Part shown: in pieces, positions 30,548 to 39,420 of the stretch | How the letters are laid out: the number at the start of each line of letters is the position of its first letter | How positions within the stretch are numbered: position 1 is the first letter of the stretch | Origin: CAZMVY01 sp964617875 | GTDB taxonomy: Bacteria; Planctomycetota; Phycisphaerae; UBA1845; PWPN01 | Length of the DNA stretch: 64,000 bases | Direction: 5' to 3' | Assembly (NCBI GenBank): GCA_964617875.1 | Contig: CAZUAI010000013.1 | Coordinates: forward strand, 1-64,000 | The notes under the pieces: generated by a model | What the model was told of the DNA's origin: nothing | Seen by the model: only the letters and a program-made list of their open reading frames with translations | The model's database searches: none | Position numbers and translations under genes: made by a program

Positions 30548-31957
30548 ATGAAGGCGTGGACGTGGCGACTCGCGGTCGCAGGCCTGGCGTGCTGGTCAAT
30601 CGGACAACCCGTGCGGGCGGCCCAGAAGAAGGGCCCATCCGGCACGGCCAGAAAGCCCGCCGCGACGCAACCGGCCCCGGCGGCCGCCGATCTGCCCAAG
30701 GGGCCGGTCGTAAGCGTGAAAGCCCATGGCGCAAAGGGCGACGGCAAGACCGACGACGCGGCCGCGTTCCAGAAGGCGCTCGACCAGGCCGGCCGGCAGC
30801 CCGGGACGACCGTGGAGGTCCCGGTAGGCAACTATGTGCTCAAGAAGGGTATCACCATCCCTTACGGCACGGCCCTCGTCGGCGTCTGGCACGCACCGAC
30901 GGCCAAGACGCTGATGAAGGGCACGACGCTGCTGGCGGTCGACGGCCAGGGCGACGAGAACGGCACGCCGCTCATCACGATGCAGGGCGACTCGACGCTG
31001 AAGGGCATCACCGTCTATTACCCCGAGCAGGACAACCCGGACGAGATCCGGCCGTATCCCTGGTGCATCCGCGTCGCGGGCGACAGCGCGAGCATCCTCG
31101 ACTGCCTCCTGGTCAATCCCTACAAGGGCATCGACCTGGCGACGGTGCCGAGCCAGCGGCATTTCGTGAGCCGCGTGTACGGGCAGCCGTTGCGGATCGG
31201 CATCTTCGTCGACCAGTGCTACGACGTCGGGCGGATCGAGAACGTGCATTTCTGGCCGTTCTGGAAGTGGGCGGAGAACTCCCCGATCCACCGCTGGATG
31301 CTGGCGAACAGCGAGTGCTTCGTCTTCGCCCGGACCGACTGGGAGTACGTCTGCAACACGTTCTGCTTCGGCTACGGCGTGGGCTACAAGTTCGTCAAAT
31401 CGGCCAGGGGCGCGTGCAACGGCAACTTTCTCGGCATCGGCGCGGATGCGACACGGCGGGCCGTCGTCGTCGAGGAATGCCAGCCGGCGGGCCTGCTGAT
31501 CACGAACGGCGAGTTCGTCAGCTTCGGCACGCCGGACGCAACGGAGGTCGAGATCCTCCCCACGAATCACGGCCCCGTGCAGTTCAGCAACTGCGCGTTC
31601 TGGGGGCCGGCGGACCGGATCGCGATCGTGCGCGGGGGGCTGGCCTCGTTCAACCAGTGCCACTTCCAGTACTGGGACCACTTCAGGCGGCAGAACCACG
31701 CCATCCGCGCCGAGGGCGGCCGCCTGATCGTGAACGCCTGCCGCTTCACGCACGACGCCCCGCACGTCTTCCTCGGCGAGCGGGTCGGCAGCGCGACGGT
31801 CGTCGCGAACCTCTTCGCCGGCCGGATGCGGATCGAGAACCGGATCGGCGAACAGGCGCAGATCGGGCTGAACGTCGGCGATGTCCCGGCGCCGCCCGAG
31901 GTCGGACCGCCGGCGCCGCCGTCCCTGCCGACCACGCAACCGTCGCGGGCGGATTAG
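30548..31957 (+). CDS. secreted pectate-lyase-superfamily protein (right-handed beta-helix, 469 aa)
   Basis: A signal peptide (WRLAVAGLACWSIGQPVRAA) and a low-complexity Pro/Ala linker precede VSVKAHGAKGDGKTDDAAAFQKALDQA, the hallmark start of the pectate_lyase_3 fold. Beta-helix rungs follow with regularly spaced ITVYYPEQD, SILDCLLVNPYKGID, IENVHFWPFW, ITNGEFVSFG and FSNCAFWGPAD. Members cleave or bind polysaccharides; the active site cannot be fixed from sequence alone. The ATG at 30548 has AGGAG (30536-30540) 7 nt upstream. It is followed by the DegT aminotransferase gene behind its own promoter. Confidence 0.8.
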   Translation: MKAWTWRLAVAGLACWSIGQPVRAAQKKGPSGTARKPAATQPAPAAADLPKGPVVSVKAHGAKGDGKTDDAAAFQKALDQAGRQPGTTVEVPVGNYVLKKGITIPYGTALVGVWHAPTAKTLMKGTTLLAVDGQGDENGTPLITMQGDSTLKGITVYYPEQDNPDEIRPYPWCIRVAGDSASILDCLLVNPYKGIDLATVPSQRHFVSRVYGQPLRIGIFVDQCYDVGRIENVHFWPFWKWAENSPIHRWMLANSECFVFARTDWEYVCNTFCFGYGVGYKFVKSARGACNGNFLGIGADATRRAVVVEECQPAGLLITNGEFVSFGTPDATEVEILPTNHGPVQFSNCAFWGPADRIAIVRGGLASFNQCHFQYWDHFRRQNHAIRAEGGRLIVNACRFTHDAPHVFLGERVGSATVVANLFAGRMRIENRIGEQAQIGLNVGDVPAPPEVGPPAPPSLPTTQPSRAD

Positions 31958-32011
31958 CGAACGGGAAGGCGCCACGAGGCGGGAAACCGGCGAACGGGGG
32001 GTCGGGCGATG

Positions 32012-32040
32012 TTGTCCCGCCGGACCACTTTGGGTAGATT
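32012..32040 (+). promoter_or_regulatory. promoter TTGTCC-N17-TAGATT
   Basis: TTGTCC (32012-32017) and TAGATT (32035-32040) are separated by 17 nt in the gap before the DegT aminotransferase gene, giving a leader of about 50 nt. Confidence 0.65.
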
Positions 32041-32097
32041 GCGGGCCCGGTCGGCGGCGGGCGGCGCCCGTGTCCGGGAAAGGCGAGGCGGCCAATC

Positions 32098-33333
32098 ATG
32101 GCGGAACAACTGGCGATTCACGGCGGGCAGCCGGTGCGGACGAAACCGTTCTCTTCGTGGCCGGTCTACGGGCCGGAAGAGGAACAGGCCCTGCTCCGCG
32201 TCCTCCGCAGCGGCAAGTGGGGCAAGCTGGACGGCTTCGAGGTCGCCACGTTTGAGCGGCGATTCGCCGAGTTCCAGCACGCGAAGCACGGAATCGCCGT
32301 CGTCAACGGCACGGTCTCGCTGCGTCTGGCCCTGCTGGCGGCGGGGATCCGGGCGGGCGACGAGGTCATCGTCCCGCCGTACACCTTCGCGGCGACCGCG
32401 ACGGCCGTCGTCGAGTGCAACGCCACCCCGGTGTTCGCCGACCTCGAACTCGACACGTTCAACATCGACCCGAAGGCGATCGAGGCCGCCGTCACGCCGC
32501 GGACGCGGGCGATCATCCCGGTCCACATGGGCGGGCTGCCGGTGGACATGGACGCGATCCTGGCCATCGCCCGGCGGCACAATCTCGTCGTGATCGAAGA
32601 CGCCGCGCACGCCCACGGCGCCGAGTACAAGGGCCGGCGCGTCGGGGCGATCGGTCACATGGGCTCGTTCTCGTTCCAGTCCACGAAAAACCTGACCGCC
32701 GGCGAGGGCGGCATCATCACCACGTCCGACGACAGGCTCGCCGAGGCCTGCCGGTCGGTTCACAACTGCGGACGCGTCGCGGGCGGAATGTGGTACGAGC
32801 ACCACGTCATCGCGGGCAACTACCGGCTCGGCGAGTTCCAGGGCGCGATCCTCAACGCCCAGCTGGACCGTCTGGAGGAGCAGTGCCGGACGCGCGAACG
32901 GAACGGGACGTACCTCGCGGCGAGACTGGGCCGCCTGCCCGGCATCATCCCGCAGGCCCGCCCCGCCCACTGCACACGGCACGGCTGGCACCTGTTCCTG
33001 CTTCGGTTCGACCCCGCGGTGCTCGGAGCGCCTCGCGATGCGTTCCTCAAGGCACTCGCGGCCGAGGGCATCCCGATCGCGGGCGGCTACGCCTGGCCGC
33101 TCTATCGCCAGCCGCTGTTCCTGAACCGGGCGTTCGGCCCGTACTCCGGCTGCGGCGGCACGCCCCCCGGGGCCGACTACGCGAAGGTCCGCTGCCCCAA
33201 CTGCGAGACGATCTGCTACGAGCAGGGCGCGTGGATGGAGCAGAAGCTGATGCTCGGCACCCAGGCCGACATGGACGATATCGTCCGGGCCTTCACGAAG
33301 GTTCACGAGAACCGCGACACGCTGCCGAAATGA
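32098..33333 (+). CDS. DegT/DnrJ/EryC1/StrS family PLP-dependent aminotransferase
   Basis: This 411-residue sugar-aminotransferase-type enzyme has the family's order of motifs: YGPEEEQALLRVLRSGKW, the cofactor-phosphate-binding NGTVSLRLAL, VIVPPYTFAATATAV, VIEDAAHAHGA with the Asp that contacts the pyridine nitrogen, and the PLP Lys197 in SFQSTKNLTAGEGG. Most relatives aminate a keto-sugar nucleotide for polysaccharide or antibiotic sugars. The N-terminus LAIHGGQPVRTKPF is typical of the non-biosynthetic-cluster subgroup common in planctomycetes. No sugar-nucleotide genes are adjacent, so the substrate is open. It converges with purM; the stops are 6 bp apart. Confidence 0.9.
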   Translation: MAEQLAIHGGQPVRTKPFSSWPVYGPEEEQALLRVLRSGKWGKLDGFEVATFERRFAEFQHAKHGIAVVNGTVSLRLALLAAGIRAGDEVIVPPYTFAATATAVVECNATPVFADLELDTFNIDPKAIEAAVTPRTRAIIPVHMGGLPVDMDAILAIARRHNLVVIEDAAHAHGAEYKGRRVGAIGHMGSFSFQSTKNLTAGEGGIITTSDDRLAEACRSVHNCGRVAGGMWYEHHVIAGNYRLGEFQGAILNAQLDRLEEQCRTRERNGTYLAARLGRLPGIIPQARPAHCTRHGWHLFLLRFDPAVLGAPRDAFLKALAAEGIPIAGGYAWPLYRQPLFLNRAFGPYSGCGGTPPGADYAKVRCPNCETICYEQGAWMEQKLMLGTQADMDDIVRAFTKVHENRDTLPK

Positions 33334-33339
33334 GCGATT

Positions 33340-34407
33340 CTATCGCAACGCGACTCGCCGTCGCCCGCGCCGGACGTGGCCGATCGTCATCGCGTCCTGG
33401 CCCTGGCGGCGAAGGTGGTCGATGGCGGCGCCCGCCGACTCGCGCCGCACGATGACGACGTAGCCGATGCCCATGTTGAACGTCTGCCACATGTCCTTCG
33501 TGTCGGCGCCGAGCGACTTGAGCCAATCGAAGACCTTCGGGGCCGGCCAGCTCTTCCGCTCGAGCACGACGCCGCAGCCGCTCGGCAACACGCGCGGGAC
33601 GTTGCCGACCAGGCCGCCGCCGGTGATGTGCGCCATCGCCCGGACGACCCGCGTGCCGCCGAAATGCCTCAGCAGCGAGAGAATCGGGCGGACGTAGATG
33701 CTCGTCGGGCGGAGCAGTGCCTCGCCCACCGTTTCCCCCAGGGCGTCCACGTATGTGTTCGCGCGAAGGCGGGCACGGCCGAAGACCAGCTTCCGCACGA
33801 GGGCGTAGCCGTTCGAGTGCAGGCCGGACGACGGCAGGCCGATGACGACGTCGCCGGGCTTCACCCGTGAGCCGTCGATGATCTGCTTCCGTTCGACCGC
33901 GCCGACGGCGAAGCCCGCCAGGTCGAACTCGCCGCGGCGGTACACGTCGGGCATCTCGGCCGTCTCGCCGCCGAGCAGGGCGCACTGCGACCGGCGGCAG
34001 CCCTCGGCGACGCCCGCGACAAGGTCGGCGACGAACGCGGGGTTCAGCTTGTGCAGGGCGATGTAGTCGAGGAAGAACAGCGGTTCGGCCCCGCAGGTGA
34101 GCATGTCGTTGACGTTCATCGCGACGAGGTCGATGCCGACCGTGTTGACGCGCTTCATCGCCGCGGCGACGAGGACCTTCGTGCCCACGCCGTCCGTGCA
34201 GCCGACGAGCACCGGCTCCCGGTAGTTGCTGGGGAAGAGCTTCCTGTTGTAGTCGAACCGGAAGAGCCCGGCGAACCCGCCGTAGCGGCCGAGGACGCGC
34301 GGCCCGTACGTGCTGCGGACGTGGCCCTTGATCAGCTCGACCATCCGGTCGTTCGCGTCCACATCCACGCCGGCGTCGCGGTACGTGACCTTCTTCCTCG
34401 CTGGCAT
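33340..34407 (-). CDS. purM: phosphoribosylformylglycinamidine cyclo-ligase (AIR synthetase)
   Basis: PurM closes the imidazole ring of AIR using ATP in purine synthesis. The 355-residue protein shows the canonical blocks: VTYRDAGVDVDANDRMVELIK, LVGCTDGVGTKVLVA, TVGIDLVAMNVNDML, ALLGGETAEMPDVY, GLPSSGLHSNGYALVRKL and AHITGGGLVGNVPR. ATG 34407 is chosen over GTG 34413 because a promoter -10 ends just 6 nt upstream. There is no Shine-Dalgarno sequence, so the mRNA is probably leaderless. It stands apart from purB and has no pur neighbour. Confidence 0.95.
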   Translation of the reverse strand: MPARKKVTYRDAGVDVDANDRMVELIKGHVRSTYGPRVLGRYGGFAGLFRFDYNRKLFPSNYREPVLVGCTDGVGTKVLVAAAMKRVNTVGIDLVAMNVNDMLTCGAEPLFFLDYIALHKLNPAFVADLVAGVAEGCRRSQCALLGGETAEMPDVYRRGEFDLAGFAVGAVERKQIIDGSRVKPGDVVIGLPSSGLHSNGYALVRKLVFGRARLRANTYVDALGETVGEALLRPTSIYVRPILSLLRHFGGTRVVRAMAHITGGGLVGNVPRVLPSGCGVVLERKSWPAPKVFDWLKSLGADTKDMWQTFNMGIGYVVIVRRESAGAAIDHLRRQGQDAMTIGHVRRGRRRVALR

Positions 34408-34413
34408 GGGCAC

Positions 34414-34442
34414 AGATTAGCGTTGACCGCATGGCCCGACAA
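34414..34442 (-). promoter_or_regulatory. purM promoter TTGTCG-N17-TAATCT, leaderless arrangement
   Basis: On the minus strand TTGTCG (34437-34442) and TAATCT (34414-34419) are 17 nt apart, and the purM ATG begins 6 nt after the -10. The same -35 hexamer precedes the TrmJ-like gene. Confidence 0.7.
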
Positions 34443-34462
34443 GTGCGGAACCCTATCAAGCC

Positions 34463-34514
34463 GTAGGGTGGGCGGTTCCGCCCTGAGCTTGCCGAAGGGC
34501 GGGTTCGCCCACCT
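34463..34514. repeat. nested palindrome (element C) downstream of acnA
   Basis: GGTGGGCG (34467-34474) pairs with CGCCCACC (34506-34513), and within it CCGCCC (34478-34483) pairs with GGGCGG (34497-34502). Related sequence lies at 7313-7328 and near 49740-49752. Situated just after the acnA stop, it could also act in transcription termination. Confidence 0.65.
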
Positions 34515-34538
34515 TCTTGCTCGTGATTTCGGTGGACG

Positions 34539-37250
34539 TCACCCCAGCATCTTCCGCAACACCGTCTGCAGGATGCCGCCGTTGCGGTAGTACTCGACGT
34601 CCACCGGCGTATCGACGCGGGCCGTGACCTTGAACGTCTTCGTCGTGCCGTCGTCGCCGCGGGCCGTGACGGTCAGGTCCTGCAGCGGTTTCAGATCGTC
34701 GTTCAGGTCCGGGAGGTCGAACGTCTCGCGCCCCGTCAGGCCGAGCGTCTCGCGCGACTCGCCCGGCTTGTACTGCAGCGGCAGGATGCCCATCCCGACC
34801 AGGTTGCTGCGGTGGATCCGCTCGAAGCTCTCGGCGAGCGCCGCCCGGATGCCGAGCAGCGCCGGGCCCTTGGCGGCCCAGTCGCGCGAGCTGCCCGAGC
34901 CGTACTCCTTGCCGGCGAGCACCAGCAGCGGCGTGCCCGCGGCGCGGTACCGCATCGCGGCTTCGTAGATGCTCGTCGTCTCGCCCGTCGGCAGGTGGGT
35001 CGTGAAGCAGCCCTCGGTGCCCGGGGCAAGCTGGTTCCGCAGGCGGATGTTGGCAAACGTCCCGCGAGTCATGACTCGGTCGTTGCCCCGGCGGGCCCCG
35101 TAACTGTTGAAATCGGCGGGCTTGACGCCGCGCTGCTGGAGGAACAGCCCGGCGGGGCTGTCGGCCTTGATCGAGCCGGCGGGCGAGATGTGGTCGGTCG
35201 TCACCGAGTCGCCGACCATCACGAGCACGCGGGCCCCGACGATCGGGCGGATCGGGTCCGGCCGCGGCTTCATGTCGAGGAAAAACGGCGGCTCCTGGAT
35301 GTACGTGCTGTTCGCGTCCCAGCGGTACAGCTCGCCCTCGGCGACGGGGATCGCGTTCCACAGCTCGTTGCCGGCAAAGACATCGGCGTACCGGCGGCGG
35401 AACTGCTCGGCCGAAACGCACCGGGCGACCGTCTGGCCGACCTCGGCGCTGCCCGGCCAGATGTCCTTCAGATAGACGTCGCGGCCGTCGCCGCCCCGGC
35501 CGATCGGCTCCGCGGCGAGGTCGATATCGACCGTGCCGGCGAGGGCGTACGCGACCACCAGCGGCGGACTCGCGAGGTAGTTCGCCTTCACATGCGGGTT
35601 CACGCGGCCTTCGAAATTGCGGTTGCCACTGAGGACCGAGCAGGCGACCAGGTCCGCCTCGCCGATCGCCCTGGCGACGGGCTCCGGCAGCGGGCCGCTG
35701 TTGCCGATGCAGGTCATGCAGCCGTACCCGGTGTTCTGGAAGCCGAGCTTGTCGAGGTACGGCGTCAGGCCGGCCGCGTCGAGGTAGTCCGTCACGACGC
35801 GCGAGCCGGGCGAGAGGCTGGTCTTCACGTGCGGCTTGACGGTCAGGCCCCTTTCGACGGCCTTCTTCGCGAGCAGGCCTGCGGCAATCATCACCGACGG
35901 GTTGCTCGTGTTCGTGCAGCTCGTGATGGCCGCGATGACCACGGCGCCGTGACCGATCGTCGATTCCCCGTCCTGGCGAACCACGGCCGTTCGTGCCGCG
36001 GCCGCCTCGTCGAGCCCGAATCCGCGCTTGTCGACCGGGGCGCGGAGCGCGGCGCGGAACGTCTTCTTCATGTCCGCCAGCAGCACGCGGTCGTGCGGGC
36101 GCTTCGGCCCGGCGAGGCTCGGGCGGACCGTCGCGAGGTCCAGCTCGATCAGGTCGGTGTACTCCGGACGCGGCGACCCGGGCGTCAGGAACAGGCCCTG
36201 TTCCTTCGTGTATCGCTCGACGAGATCGACCTCCTCGTCGGGCCGCCCGGTCAGGCGAAGGTACTCGAGCGTGACGGCGTCCGTGGGGAAGAAGCCCATC
36301 GTCGCGCCGTACTCCGGGCCCATGTTCGCGACGGTCGCGCGGTCCGGCAGGCTGAGCTTCGGAAGGGCCTCGCCGCAGAACTCGACGAACTTGCCCACGA
36401 CCCCCTTCGCACGCAGCATCTGCGTGACGGTCAGCACCAGGTCGGTGGCCGTCGCCCCTTCGGGCAGCTCGCCGTACAGCCGGAAGCCGATCACCTCGGG
36501 CATGAGCATGTAGATCGGCTGGCCGAGCATGACCGCCTCGGCCTCGATGCCGCCGACGCCCCACCCGACCACACCGAGGCCGTTGATCATGGTCGTGTGG
36601 CTGTCCGTGCCGACGAGGCTGTCGGGGAACGCCACCACGCGGCCGCTCTCGCGCCTCGTCAGCACGCCGCGGGCAAGGTACTCGAGGTTCACCTGGTGGA
36701 CGATCCCCGTCGCCGGCGGCACGACGCGGAAGTTGTCGAACGCCTTCTGGCCCCAGCGGAGAAACTCGTATCGCTCGCGGTTGCGCTCGAACTCCTTCGC
36801 CACGTTCCGACGGAGGGCGTCGGCCGTGCCGAAGGCATCGACCTGCACGGAGTGGTCGATCACGAGGTCGCACGGAACGCCGGGATTGATCCGCTTCGGG
36901 TCGCCGCCGAGCCGGGCGACGGCCGCCCGCATCGCCGCCAGATCCACAACGGCCGGCACGCCCGTGAAATCCTGCAGCAGCACGCGGCCGGGCATGAACG
37001 GCACTTCGACCGGCTTCGGCGCCTTCGCGTTCCAGTTGGCGAGTTCGCGCACGTCCTTCTCGTGGACGAGGAAGCCGTCCACGTTTCGCAGGGCCCCTTC
37101 GAGCAGGACCCGGATCGAGTACGGCAGCCGGTCCACGGGGCCGATGCCGTCGGCGGCGAGCCTCTCCAGCCGGTAGATGCGGACGGGGCCGCGCCGCGTC
37201 TGCAGGTCGGCCTCGGCGCCGAACGGATTGCCAGCTTTTTCGAACGACAT
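34539..37250 (-). CDS. acnA: aconitate hydratase (AcnA/IRP type)
   Basis: Aconitase interconverts citrate and isocitrate in the TCA cycle with a [4Fe-4S] cluster. The 903-residue protein has the AcnA architecture. Cluster ligands are Cys445 (TSCTNTSNP), Cys511 and Cys514 (CMTCIGNSGP), the same 66- and 69-residue offsets as in E. coli AcnA. The swivel domain contains GDSVTTDHISPAGSI and EYGSGSSRDWAAKGP with the catalytic Ser. Start ATG 37250 has GGGAGA 7 nt upstream; the open frame continues antisense through proA but that part is a shadow. Family A repeats fill the region upstream. It is a single-gene unit by appearance. Confidence 0.96.
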   Translation of the reverse strand: MSFEKAGNPFGAEADLQTRRGPVRIYRLERLAADGIGPVDRLPYSIRVLLEGALRNVDGFLVHEKDVRELANWNAKAPKPVEVPFMPGRVLLQDFTGVPAVVDLAAMRAAVARLGGDPKRINPGVPCDLVIDHSVQVDAFGTADALRRNVAKEFERNRERYEFLRWGQKAFDNFRVVPPATGIVHQVNLEYLARGVLTRRESGRVVAFPDSLVGTDSHTTMINGLGVVGWGVGGIEAEAVMLGQPIYMLMPEVIGFRLYGELPEGATATDLVLTVTQMLRAKGVVGKFVEFCGEALPKLSLPDRATVANMGPEYGATMGFFPTDAVTLEYLRLTGRPDEEVDLVERYTKEQGLFLTPGSPRPEYTDLIELDLATVRPSLAGPKRPHDRVLLADMKKTFRAALRAPVDKRGFGLDEAAAARTAVVRQDGESTIGHGAVVIAAITSCTNTSNPSVMIAAGLLAKKAVERGLTVKPHVKTSLSPGSRVVTDYLDAAGLTPYLDKLGFQNTGYGCMTCIGNSGPLPEPVARAIGEADLVACSVLSGNRNFEGRVNPHVKANYLASPPLVVAYALAGTVDIDLAAEPIGRGGDGRDVYLKDIWPGSAEVGQTVARCVSAEQFRRRYADVFAGNELWNAIPVAEGELYRWDANSTYIQEPPFFLDMKPRPDPIRPIVGARVLVMVGDSVTTDHISPAGSIKADSPAGLFLQQRGVKPADFNSYGARRGNDRVMTRGTFANIRLRNQLAPGTEGCFTTHLPTGETTSIYEAAMRYRAAGTPLLVLAGKEYGSGSSRDWAAKGPALLGIRAALAESFERIHRSNLVGMGILPLQYKPGESRETLGLTGRETFDLPDLNDDLKPLQDLTVTARGDDGTTKTFKVTARVDTPVDVEYYRNGGILQTVLRKMLG

Positions 37251-37470
37251 AGCAGATCTCCCGCCGGTAAGGCGGCGGGTATCATACCGGATTCCGGCGT
37301 TCGTTGACCAAGGCCGTGCGGCCCCCGTGCGGCCGGGTCGCTGCCGCCCCGCTTGACACCACGTGAGCGCGCCGTAGGGCCGGCGGTCGGCCGCGTCTAC
37401 CGGGACGAGTTTCCTCGCGATGGCTGCCTGCGGCGGCCGCCGGGTACGCAGCCGTACGAGCGGCCCTGTA

Positions 37471-37725
37471 GCACGTAGGGCACGGTCGTCAGGGACGGTC
37501 GCAGCCCGCGCCAGCGGGCAAGACCTGCCGCTTCGAGCTGAATGAGCCGCGAAGCGACGACGGTCTGTAGCACGTAGGGCACCGGCCACAGCCCGCGCAA
37601 GCACGTCGGGCACGGTCGCCGCCCGCGCCAGCACGTAGGGCACGGTCGCCGCCCGCGCCAGCGGGCAAGACCTGCCGCTTCGGCCTGCCGCCTCGGGCTG
37701 GTTCCTGCCGGAATCGCCGGGCAGG
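37471..37725. repeat. family A palindromic repeat, locus 4 (largest cluster)
   Basis: At least four units begin near 37471, 37570, 37601 and 37631, in full and partial forms. The last carries GCCCGC-GCCA-GCGGGC and CAAGACCTGCCGC. A segment at 37543-37569 (GAGCCGCGAAGCG.. to ..GTCTGTAGC) matches 26233-26260, and 37690-37724 matches the tail of locus 3. The cluster is thus a mosaic of the modules seen elsewhere. The rest of the 530-bp gap between acnA and proA (37251-37470) shows no gene. Confidence 0.8.
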
Positions 37726-37743
37726 CCCCGGCCCCTCCGGGGC

Positions 37744-37772
37744 TTCTGTGCCGACCGCGGCCGCGATATCAT
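37744..37772 (+). promoter_or_regulatory. proA promoter TTCTGT-N17-TATCAT, leaderless arrangement
   Basis: TTCTGT (37744-37749) and TATCAT (37767-37772) are 17 nt apart. The ATG of proA at 37782 begins 9 nt after the -10, with no Shine-Dalgarno sequence. Confidence 0.5.
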
Positions 37773-37781
37773 GGCTTGACC

Positions 37782-39050
37782 ATGACTCAACCATCCGAAC
37801 TCTCGACCTACGCCGACACGCTCGCCCGGCAGGCCCGGCAGGCCGCCCTCAAGCTGGCCACCACCGGCGGCCGCCAGCGAACCGATGCCCTCGTGCGCAT
37901 GGCCAGACAGATCCGGGCCGCCACGCCCGCCCTGCTCGCCGCCAACCGCCGGGACCTCGACGCGGCCGTCGAAAACAGGTTGACCACGGCCATGATCGAC
38001 CGCCTGCGGCTCGACGACGCCCGCATCGACAGGATCGCCGTCGCCGTCGAGGAGGTCGCCGCCCAGGTGGACCCCGTCGGCGAGGTGTTGGCCGGCTACG
38101 TCCGCCCGAACGGCCTGCGGATCGAGAAGGTCCGCGTCCCGATCGGCGTCGTGGCGATCATCTACGAGGCGCGGCCGAACGTCACGAGCGACGCTGCCGC
38201 CCTCTGCCTCAAGAGCGGAAACGCCTGCATCCTCCGCGGCGGCAAGGAGTCGTTCCACACGAACCTGGCGATCGGCGACGCGATCGCCGCCGCTCTGGCC
38301 GACTCGGGCCTCGATGCACACGCCGTCCAGATCGTCCGCACCACCGACCGCGGCCTCGTTCCCGTCCTGCTCAAGCTCGACCGCTACATCGACGTCGTCG
38401 TCCCGCGCGGCGGCGAGTCGCTCATCCGCGCCGTCGTCGAGGAATCGACGATCCCCGTCATCAAGCACTACACCGGCAACTGCCACGTCTACGTCCACGA
38501 GGCGGCCGACCCCGCCATGGCCGAGGCGATCGTCCTGAACGCCAAGCTCCAGCGCCCCGGCGTCTGCAACGCGGCGGAGACGATTCTCTTCGATGCGAAC
38601 GTCGCCGGACGCCTCCTGCCGGCCATCGGCCGCAGGCTCCTGGACGCCGGGTGCGAGATCCGCGGCTGCGACCGGACCCGCAGCCTCCTGCCCGAGGCGA
38701 AGCCGGCAACCGAGGACGACTGGCACAGGGAGTATCTCGACCTGATCGTCGCGTTTCGCGTCGTGGACGGCCTTCAGGCGGCGATCGACCACATCAACAC
38801 CTACGGCTCGCACCACACCGACGCGATCGTCACGAAGGACATCCAGGCCTCCGAGCGGTTCGTGAAGGCCGTCGATTCCTCCAGCGTGATGGTCAACGCC
38901 TCGACGCGGTTCAGCGACGGCGGCGAATACGGCCTCGGCGCCGAGGTCGGTATCAGCACCGACAAGCTCCATGCCCGGGGCCCGATGGGCGCCGCCGACC
39001 TCTGCACTTACAAGTATGTCGTCCGCGGCGAAGGCCACATCCGCACATAG
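37782..39050 (+). CDS. proA: glutamate-5-semialdehyde dehydrogenase (gamma-glutamyl phosphate reductase)
   Basis: ProA reduces gamma-glutamyl phosphate to glutamate semialdehyde with NADPH in proline synthesis. The 422-residue protein has the family blocks VRVPIGVVAIIYEARPNVTSDAAALCLKSGNACILRGGKE, the catalytic-Cys segment KLQRPGVCNAAETIL and the C-terminal GSHHTDAIVT..VNASTRFSDGGEYGLGAEVGIST. ATG 37782 is preferred over TTG 37776. No proB lies next to it, and the gene sits between the family A cluster and a convergent SDR gene. Promoter spacing suggests a nearly leaderless mRNA. Confidence 0.96.
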   Translation: MTQPSELSTYADTLARQARQAALKLATTGGRQRTDALVRMARQIRAATPALLAANRRDLDAAVENRLTTAMIDRLRLDDARIDRIAVAVEEVAAQVDPVGEVLAGYVRPNGLRIEKVRVPIGVVAIIYEARPNVTSDAAALCLKSGNACILRGGKESFHTNLAIGDAIAAALADSGLDAHAVQIVRTTDRGLVPVLLKLDRYIDVVVPRGGESLIRAVVEESTIPVIKHYTGNCHVYVHEAADPAMAEAIVLNAKLQRPGVCNAAETILFDANVAGRLLPAIGRRLLDAGCEIRGCDRTRSLLPEAKPATEDDWHREYLDLIVAFRVVDGLQAAIDHINTYGSHHTDAIVTKDIQASERFVKAVDSSSVMVNASTRFSDGGEYGLGAEVGISTDKLHARGPMGAADLCTYKYVVRGEGHIRT

Positions 39051-39420
39051 CGCCGCGTCGCCCGCTCGCAACGGCCCCCCCAACCCCCGCGGGTCTGCTC
39101 GACACGAACCGTGCCGTGGAGCGGCCGGCGCGATATGGGGGATGGCTCTTTCTCATTCGCATAGCCACGCCGGTGCCGCACGGCCAGCCGCATCCGGCGC
39201 CCGTCTCCCCCAATGAGGCAATGCACCGGACCCCACTTTATCTTCTTCTCACCCGCCCGACCCGAAGCGCCGGCGACGAAACGAACCCACCGCAGCCGTT
39301 CACCGGCTTGCCATAATGTCCTGCGAAAGCAATGTTTACGAACAATTCGAGATGCAGTCTGTCGCGATTCGGTCGGCAAACGAAGCCACCGTTCGCCCCG
39401 CTCCCCCTGGCCCGAACGGT
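39051..39420. other. convergent intergenic region, nothing recognised
   Basis: These 370 bp separate the stops of proA and the SDR gene. I see no supported frame, no family A unit and no stem followed by a T-run. Confidence 0.4.

Noticed and set aside
34539..39083. Very long minus-strand open frame running through proA and the repeats into acnA
   Set aside because: Only the part from 37250 matches aconitase. The rest is antisense to proA or repeat DNA, a consequence of high GC at third positions.
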